Assembly: GCF_000485595.1 (NCBI RefSeq)
Contig: NW_014577511.1
Location: 115,235 to 148,648 of the forward strand
DNA length: 33,414 nt
DNA from: Priapulus caudatus
Taxonomy: Eukaryota > Priapulida > Priapulimorpha > Priapulimorphida > Priapulidae
Direction of reading: 5' to 3'
The notes beneath the pieces are model-generated. The model was not told the DNA's origin and made no database searches. It was given only the letters and a program-made list of their open reading frames with translations. A program made the position numbers and the translations under genes. This document shows, piece by piece, positions 30,601-33,414 of the stretch; positions within the stretch are counted from its first letter, which is position 1, and the number at the start of each line of letters is the position of its first letter.

Positions 30601-33414
30601 CAATTTGTCTGCAATATGATTACTGTTGCCGAAAGTACCATCATAGCAACTGTTAGTATATGCTGATCAGTATTGCAATGGTATTGCAATATTGTTGCCA
30701 AATTATCAAACAGACTTGACACTGTACTAGGTATTACATGTTATATATTATTAGGCAATGAACGTTGTAAATAGGGGGTGTTGATCCTGCGTGTTCCTAT
30801 GCGTTACGTAATGAACGATGAATGTTGTAAACACTAGTGTAAATCGTTTGTTCTTATGCGTTAGACAATGAACAATAAACGTTGTGAACAGTGATGTTGA
30901 TCCTGTGTGTTGTCATGTGTGTAGGTGCAGAACACTGAACACTAAACAGCAGTATTAATCTGTTGGGTAATAAACAATGAACATTGTGAACCGCACTGAG
31001 CAGTGTTGATCGTGTGTGTTCTCGTTTGTGCAGGTGCTGAACACTGTGAACAGTATGATGGCCGAGGCGATCCCCACGCACCGCGCGAACAGAGACTTCC
31101 GTGTAAAGTTCCCGGACGATGTTCTGCAGGACAACCTGTTCGGACAACTCTGGTTCGGAGCGGAGGTATGGTGTCATTACATTTCGCTGTCCCATCTCGC
31201 TGTTCCATCTCACAGCCTTATATCTCACAGTCCAATCTCACAGACCCACTGCCATTGTTGCATGGGGAGACAATTTCCCCCGGGCGTAGAGGGAGGGTGC
31301 TGCTACGTGGCAGCACTAGTCACTTCGTAACTCTCGCTCAAGATAGCATCGCCGTGTGAATAATATTATAATATTAATATGCCGATTACATCGATATACA
31401 TCGGCACTTGTTATCAATTCACTTTAAAAATGGTGACCTTCCCTGGTTATCTAGCAATAAAATTGAGAAACTAATCGAGATAGTTCTGGATTTGTATATA
31501 AATTGGTTATATCAGCATGTAAGAATTTAACAGAACCGCGTACGAAATTATACGACTATTATCATACATAGTTCCCTGTGACGTAATTCACTGGCGAGCA
31601 CAGCTACAGGTAACAACTGCCACTGTACTAAACCGTAATATAATTTTATTAGGTGCCTAAACTTTAAACTAAAGCCAGCTCGACCAGGAAGAGCCAGCAA
31701 TGAGACTAACATCTGTTTTAGACACCGTGTTCACCGTATGCCGGGAGACACGTACTGATATACTATGTACTATGATAATACCAGGATGGATAATAAATTA
31801 ATAGATATCTATAATTATTAATTAATTAATTAATTAATAATGTATAATCTATTAATATTATAATATTATTCACACAGCGAGAGGTACGAAGTGACTAGTG
31901 CTTCCACGTAGCGGCACCCTCCTTCTATGCCCGGGGGAAATTGACACCCTGCCGCATGGACTTGGGGCAAAGCCTAGGGGAAACGCTGGGTCTAACATTG
32001 ATTGTTTCTGGTCTAATGTTGACTGTCACACATCTGTCATCAGCGGTCTAACGTTGACTGTCACACATCTGTCATCAGCGGTCTAACGTTGACTGTCACA
32101 CATCTGTCATCAGCGGTCTAACGTTGACTGTCACACATCTGTCGTTGCCGGTCTAACTGACTGTCGCGCATCTGTCATCAGCGGTCTAACGTTGACTGTC
32201 ACACATCTGTCGTTGCCGCTCTAACTTTGACTGTCACACATCTGTCATCAGCGGTCTAACGTTGACCATCGCGCATCTGTCGTCGTCAGTCTAACCGTGA
32301 TTGTCGCGCGTCTGTCGCCACCGTTCTAACGTTGACTGTCACCGTACGTCTGTCGTTGCGTCCTGCAGTGTCTCGCCGCCGGGTCGAGCATCATGAACCG
32401 GGAGGCTGAGAGCTCGAGCATGCGTCCACTCGCCAAGGCCGTCACGCGGAGCCTCGAACACCTGCGCCACCTGCTGAGAGACCAGGCGCTGCGCAACTGT
32501 GGCTTGTACAGCGAGCGGGTAAGCTGCGATGGAGGCGCGAGCGATGCGTCTACCGACGTCCGATCACGGCTGTGTAGCGTGGGTTATCCGCTAACTACGA
32601 CTTCGCTGGTTCAGTGCCTACATCTAACCTCGGCTGTACAATGCTGGTTACCCACTCGCCACACCTAGGCTGTATCGCGTAGGTTGATATATGTCTGTGG
32701 CTTGCTTTTCGCAATCTGCCGAAATTTTATCACATCACCATTGCGGGTCACCATTGCGGGAGCCATAACTCGAATTTTCTAGTTTAGTCTTTTACAGTGC
32801 CACGTTCCGGTGGAATCACTGCGAATCGAACAGAACACTCAAAAGTTATGATGTAATATTTCCCCGGTGATTTCCCCGGAGTGGTAATTTCCCACCAATA
32901 TTATTTCGGCCCGGGGAATGACTAATGCAAGTAGTTCTGGAAACCTGCGTCGCACAGCTGAGGTTACATGTAGGTAAACAGAACCAGCATGGGTTTGTAG
33001 ACTGGGTAACCCACGTTATATAGTCGAGGTTATATAATTATGTAGGTAGGGAGTCATCCGAAGTGTGGTGAGTGGGTGACCTGAGTTATACAGTCGAGGT
33101 TAGATGTAGGTACAGAATCGGCCGAGGCATAGTTAGTGGGTAACCCACCTGCCCACGTTATACAGCCGTGGTTAGATGTAGGTACGAAATCAGCCAAGGT
33201 GTGGTGAGAGGGTAACAGAATTTGTACAGTCGATGTTATATGTAGGTACGAAATCATCCGATGTGTGGTGAGAGGGTAACAGAATTTATACAGTCGAGGT
33301 TAGATGTAGGTACGAAATCATCCGATGTGTGGTGAGAGGGTAACAGAATTTATACAGTCGAGGTTAGATGTAGGTACGAAATCATCCGATGTGTGGTGAG
33401 AGGGTAACAGAATT
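17295..33414 (+). CDS. ZFYVE28: LST2/ZFYVE28 homologue, N-terminal four exons (gene continues past the window)
   Basis: Exons 17295-17330, 25748-25894, 31034-31165 and 32369-32518 give 155 continuous residues. All internal boundaries are phase 0 with AG/GT sites. The sequence follows the conserved LST2 N-terminus in order: [77 protein letters not shown]2 is a FYVE-domain endosomal protein that promotes down-regulation of EGF-receptor signalling; the FYVE finger is at the far C-terminus and is outside the window. Human LST2 is reported to be monoubiquitinated at Lys87, which controls its endosomal location; the equivalent here is Lys86 in RVKFPDD. Intron 1 is 8.4 kb. LST2 is divergent from CHMP7, another endosomal-membrane protein. 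Confidence 0.95.
17673..17729. repeat. GC-rich 23-bp-stem hairpin
   Basis: The arm CCCGCTATACGCATTCGCGC (17673 onward, 23 bp) pairs with 17707-17729 with one mismatch, leaving an 11-nt loop. It lies 343 bp inside LST2 intron 1 in a CpG-rich patch, and could be a small fold-back element or a transcribed hairpin. Confidence 0.8.
18165..18315. repeat. Tandem plus inverted CCCTTAAGAGGCATGATG units
   Basis: Three direct units of about 42-46 bp contain CCCTTAAGAGGCATGATG or a variant followed by GAGAGCTCC. The third is followed by its inverse, giving a hairpin from TCACACCC (18249) to GGGTGTGA (18315) with an ATGATGGAGAGC stem. Confidence 0.75.
19022..19481 (+). mobile_element. Dispersed repeat R1, copy A, with flanking direct repeats
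   Basis: The sequence from CTGGCAAGAAGATCATTC (19083) through GTAACTCAGGGTTTCTTCTG and on to ACCCTATAACTAATGACTA (about 19434) matches copy B at 22140-22482. A ~48-bp block containing TGTCATAACTGTA and CCAAACATTA occurs on both sides (19022-19069 and 19435-19481). No coding potential was found and the family is unknown to me. Confidence 0.75.
19698..19882 (-). mobile_element. Repeat R1, inverted partial copy C
   Basis: This is the reverse complement of the first ~185 bp of copy A (CCCTCAGAAGAAACCCTGAG at the right end). It forms a large inverted pair with copy A around about 400 bp, a fold-back arrangement. Confidence 0.8.
20706..21153. mobile_element. 448-bp CAGGGCTCGAA-ended MITE
   Basis: The left end CAGGGCTCGAATTTCC is mirrored by AATTTCGAACCCTG at the right. 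A 6-bp direct repeat GTAGCT flanks it (20700-20705 and 21154-21159). Internal TAATCCGTACGGATT blocks recur in both orientations. It fits a non-autonomous DNA transposon, possibly hAT-like. Confidence 0.75.
22140..22482 (+). mobile_element. Repeat R1, copy B
   Basis: This is a second direct copy of R1, sharing GTAACTCAGGGTTTCTTCTG, the G-rich block and GGCGGTGCGCCACTGTGCCT with copy A, and lacking about 40 bp of it. It carries its own small hairpin, GCGTGCCGTACAGGCACGC (22267-22285). Confidence 0.75.
23760..23935. repeat. (CA)n microsatellite with imperfect CGCA flanks
   Basis: Pure (CA)37 spans about 23844-23917, with CGCACGCA-type sequence on the left. The long histidine/threonine and valine/cysteine frames through it are by-products of the repeat. 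Confidence 0.95.
24073..24216. repeat. (TA)n then (GT)n/(GTGC)n tract
   Basis: A TA tract (24073-24094) is followed by GT-rich alternating sequence to about 24216. The GT part is the inverse of the CA tract 160 bp upstream, so the two could pair. Alternating purine-pyrimidine runs of this length are potential Z-DNA formers. Confidence 0.9.
24270..24418. mobile_element. ~149-bp hairpin element with AATAC-rich centre
   Basis: ACCAATAACGACTCACTTAC (24270) is the near-inverse of GTAAGTGAGCCGTTATTGGC (ending 24418), with arms of about 27 bp. The centre is (ACAAT)n-like. It is probably a small fold-back MITE. Confidence 0.7.
24550..25558. mobile_element. TGTATCCCCCG-ended element containing a ~148-bp satellite
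   Basis: TGTATCCCCCG (24550-24560) and CGGGGGATACA (25548-25558) are perfect inverse ends. Between them lie about 6.5 tandem units starting at 24634, 24781, 24923, 25023, 25173, 25321 and 25473. The period is 142-152 bp except the third unit (100 bp), which has an internal deletion. Each unit carries CTAATTGACCTAGCG, CAAACTTGGTATACTTACAC, CCAAAACCAGGTCACT and runs of TTGACC. Non-autonomous elements with internal tandem cores are known in invertebrates, but I cannot name this family. The array is open in one frame (25095-25511), which I regard as non-coding. Confidence 0.8.
25748..25894 (+). CDS. ZFYVE28: LST2 exon 2
   Basis: This exon is 147 bp, 49 codons, between CCCCGCAG and GTAGGC. It encodes [11 protein letters not shown] then [19 protein letters not shown] and [16 protein letters not shown], the best-conserved part of the family N-terminus. 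The first Met in it is internal, not a start. Confidence 0.96.
26001..26057 (+). pseudogene. Tandem partial duplicate of LST2 exon 2
   Basis: This is a 57-bp copy of 25838-25894, displaced by 163 bp, still followed by GTAGGC. It encodes [19 protein letters not shown] with no indel. The only coding change is Val to Ile; the other differences are silent. It lacks an AG acceptor at its left edge, so it is probably not spliced in. GC-rich intron after the donor (GGCGGCGGC ...) is duplicated with it. Confidence 0.88.
26058..26400. repeat. G-rich ~50-bp minisatellite
   Basis: Units such as 26221-26270 and 26271-26320 differ at about 2 of 50 positions (TTTGTGGGTGAGGGGTGCGG ...). Older, more diverged units extend back to about 25943 and include the copied exon piece. 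The strand bias, nearly all G/A on plus, is strong. Confidence 0.88.
26511..26751. mobile_element. Fold-back MITE with 8-bp GATAACAT flanking repeats
   Basis: GATAACAT occurs on both sides (26503-26510 and 26752-26759). The left edge is a perfect 30-bp palindrome (26511-26540). The rest folds into one hairpin with arms of about 98 bp: the outer 42 bp (26547-26588 versus 26712-26753) differ at two positions and the inner CCCGTTTTATTTTGA pairs exactly. It interrupts a CCATAG-rich minisatellite whose units resume on the right. Confidence 0.82.
26995..27200. repeat. ~21-bp minisatellite (GGAGTAGAGGGTCCAAGAAA type)
   Basis: About nine imperfect units alternate GGAGTAGAGGGTCCA with CGGAAG, AGAAAG or AGGAAG. 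Related CCATAGGGAGGATCCA units lie at 26440-26500 and 26755-26960. Proline-rich reverse frames through it are artefacts. Confidence 0.9.
27608..27633. repeat. (TA)n microsatellite
   Basis: This is a pure TA run of about 26 bp in LST2 intron 2. Confidence 0.9.
28639..29054. mobile_element. 416-bp PIF/Harbinger-like MITE
   Basis: Ends AGCCCGGCGCACATTGCCG and CGGCAATGTGCGCCAGGCT are inverse. TTA lies outside both ends (28636-28638 and 29055-29057), the 3-bp target typical of PIF/Harbinger. The core motif ATGTTCGGCAATGTGCG recurs in several degraded forms in both orientations. A (CAAAAA)n tract sits at about 28966-29000. Confidence 0.8.
30098..30312. mobile_element. 215-bp MITE with perfect 19-bp inverted ends
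   Basis: CACAGGCACTTGGAGCGTT (30098-30116) and its exact inverse (30294-30312) bound an AT-rich centre. No target duplication was identified. Confidence 0.75.
30361..30436. repeat. Nested hairpin
   Basis: Arms of 23 bp (30361-30383 and 30414-30436) have two mismatches. A second, competing perfect stem, GGTCCCACCT with AGGTGGGACC (30396-30405 and 30414-30423), shares the right arm, so two alternative folds are possible. Confidence 0.75.
31034..31165 (+). CDS. ZFYVE28: LST2 exon 3
   Basis: This exon is 132 bp, 44 codons, between TTTGTGCAG and GTATGG. It encodes [20 protein letters not shown] then [20 protein letters not shown] and ends FGAE. The lysine of RVKFP aligns with human Lys87, the reported monoubiquitination site. 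Confidence 0.95.
31259..31954. mobile_element. ~696-bp fold-back element in LST2 intron 3
   Basis: The left segment (about 31259-31380) and the right segment (about 31850-31954) are inverse, sharing CAATTTCCCCCGGGC, GCACTAGTCACTTCGTA and GTGTGAATAATATTATAATA. The left arm has about 12 extra bases. No frame is present and the exact ends are uncertain. Confidence 0.78.
31989..32345. repeat. 35-bp minisatellite abutting LST2 exon 4
   Basis: About ten units of GGTCTAACGTTGACTGTCAC + ACATCTGTCATCAGC run up to the acceptor. The last diverged unit (GTACGTCTGTCGTTGCG) appears to supply the pyrimidine stretch before TCCTGCAG at 32361-32368. Confidence 0.92.
32369..32518 (+). CDS. ZFYVE28: LST2 exon 4
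   Basis: This exon is 150 bp, 50 codons, between TCCTGCAG and GTAAGC. It encodes [20 protein letters not shown], then [19 protein letters not shown] and [11 protein letters not shown]. It ends in phase 0 and the next exon is outside the window. Confidence 0.95.
32560..32690 (-). repeat. Inverted units of the intron 4 repeat
   Basis: Read in reverse complement, this matches the tandem array at 32955-33414 (GGTTAGATGTAGG, GTGGCGAGTGGGTAAC). About two diverged units are present. Confidence 0.75.
32955..33414 (+). repeat. 64-bp tandem array in LST2 intron 4
   Basis: Units contain GTAGGTACGAAATCATCCGA, TGTGGTGAGAGGGTAACAGA and TATACAGTCGAGGTTAGAT. They begin at about 33042, 33106, 33178, 33241, 33305 and 33369, older and more diverged on the left and almost identical on the right. 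The array runs off the end of the window. Confidence 0.92.

Larger units (their letters stand above)
25895..31033 (+). other. LST2 intron 2
   Basis: This 5.1-kb intron has donor GTAGGC and acceptor TTTGTGCAG. It holds two minisatellites and several fold-back elements, listed separately. A GC- and CpG-richer patch at about 28000-28300 stands out from AT-rich surroundings and might be a regulatory island, but no exon was recognised. An open frame at 28291-28614 resembles nothing I know. Unique AT-rich sequence fills about 27370-28000, 29060-30090 and 30440-31030. Confidence 0.7.

Noticed and set aside
31989-32345. CRISPR-like array (35-bp repeats)
   Set aside because: Units are head-to-tail with no unique spacers, in an intron of an animal gene.

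Overview
This is eukaryotic, almost certainly metazoan DNA. Coding sequence is sparse and split into short exons with GT/AG borders; introns run to several kilobases and are full of small inverted-repeat transposons, minisatellites and microsatellites; a degenerate TTAGGG tract is present. The repeats and protein divergence suggest a non-vertebrate animal, perhaps marine, but I cannot name the phylum.

Three genes are recognisable by reading exons. (1) CHMP7, an ESCRT-III/ESCRT-II-like protein, lies on the minus strand with eight exons from 16998 down to 9095. They join in frame to about 412 residues, and only a short C-terminal exon is missing. (2) The LST2/ZFYVE28 gene, an endosomal FYVE protein that restrains EGF-receptor signalling, starts at 17295 on the plus strand. 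Four exons (155 residues) are in the window and the rest lies beyond 33414. The two genes are head to head with 296 bp between start codons, so they probably share a bidirectional promoter. (3) A single 57-codon exon of a GABA-B-receptor-like (class C GPCR) ligand-binding domain lies on the minus strand at 7814-7984.

Layout: 1-6505 and 8011-14172 are the two arms of a large inverted duplication around a 1.5-kb single-copy loop that holds the GABA-B-receptor-like exon. The right arm carries intact CHMP7 exons 3-8. The left arm carries the same exons on the plus strand, broken by many one-base indels. In the exon I aligned base by base, indels greatly outnumber substitutions, and the left arm is longer overall. 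That looks more like unpolished long-read sequence joined by a fold-back chimera than an old pseudogene. 14173-17000 holds CHMP7 exons 2 and 1 and several nested MITEs. 17331-25747 is LST2 intron 1, rich in transposon fragments and ending in a ~148-bp satellite packed with TGACCT half-sites. 25748-33414 holds LST2 exons 2-4 separated by minisatellites, fold-back elements and a partial tandem copy of exon 2.

I found no CRISPR array, operon, phage, rRNA or convincing functional tRNA gene. The most notable points are the CHMP7-LST2 head-to-head pair, the inverted duplication and its error signature, and the nuclear-receptor-half-site satellite. I see no clear sign of a wholly new biological system.
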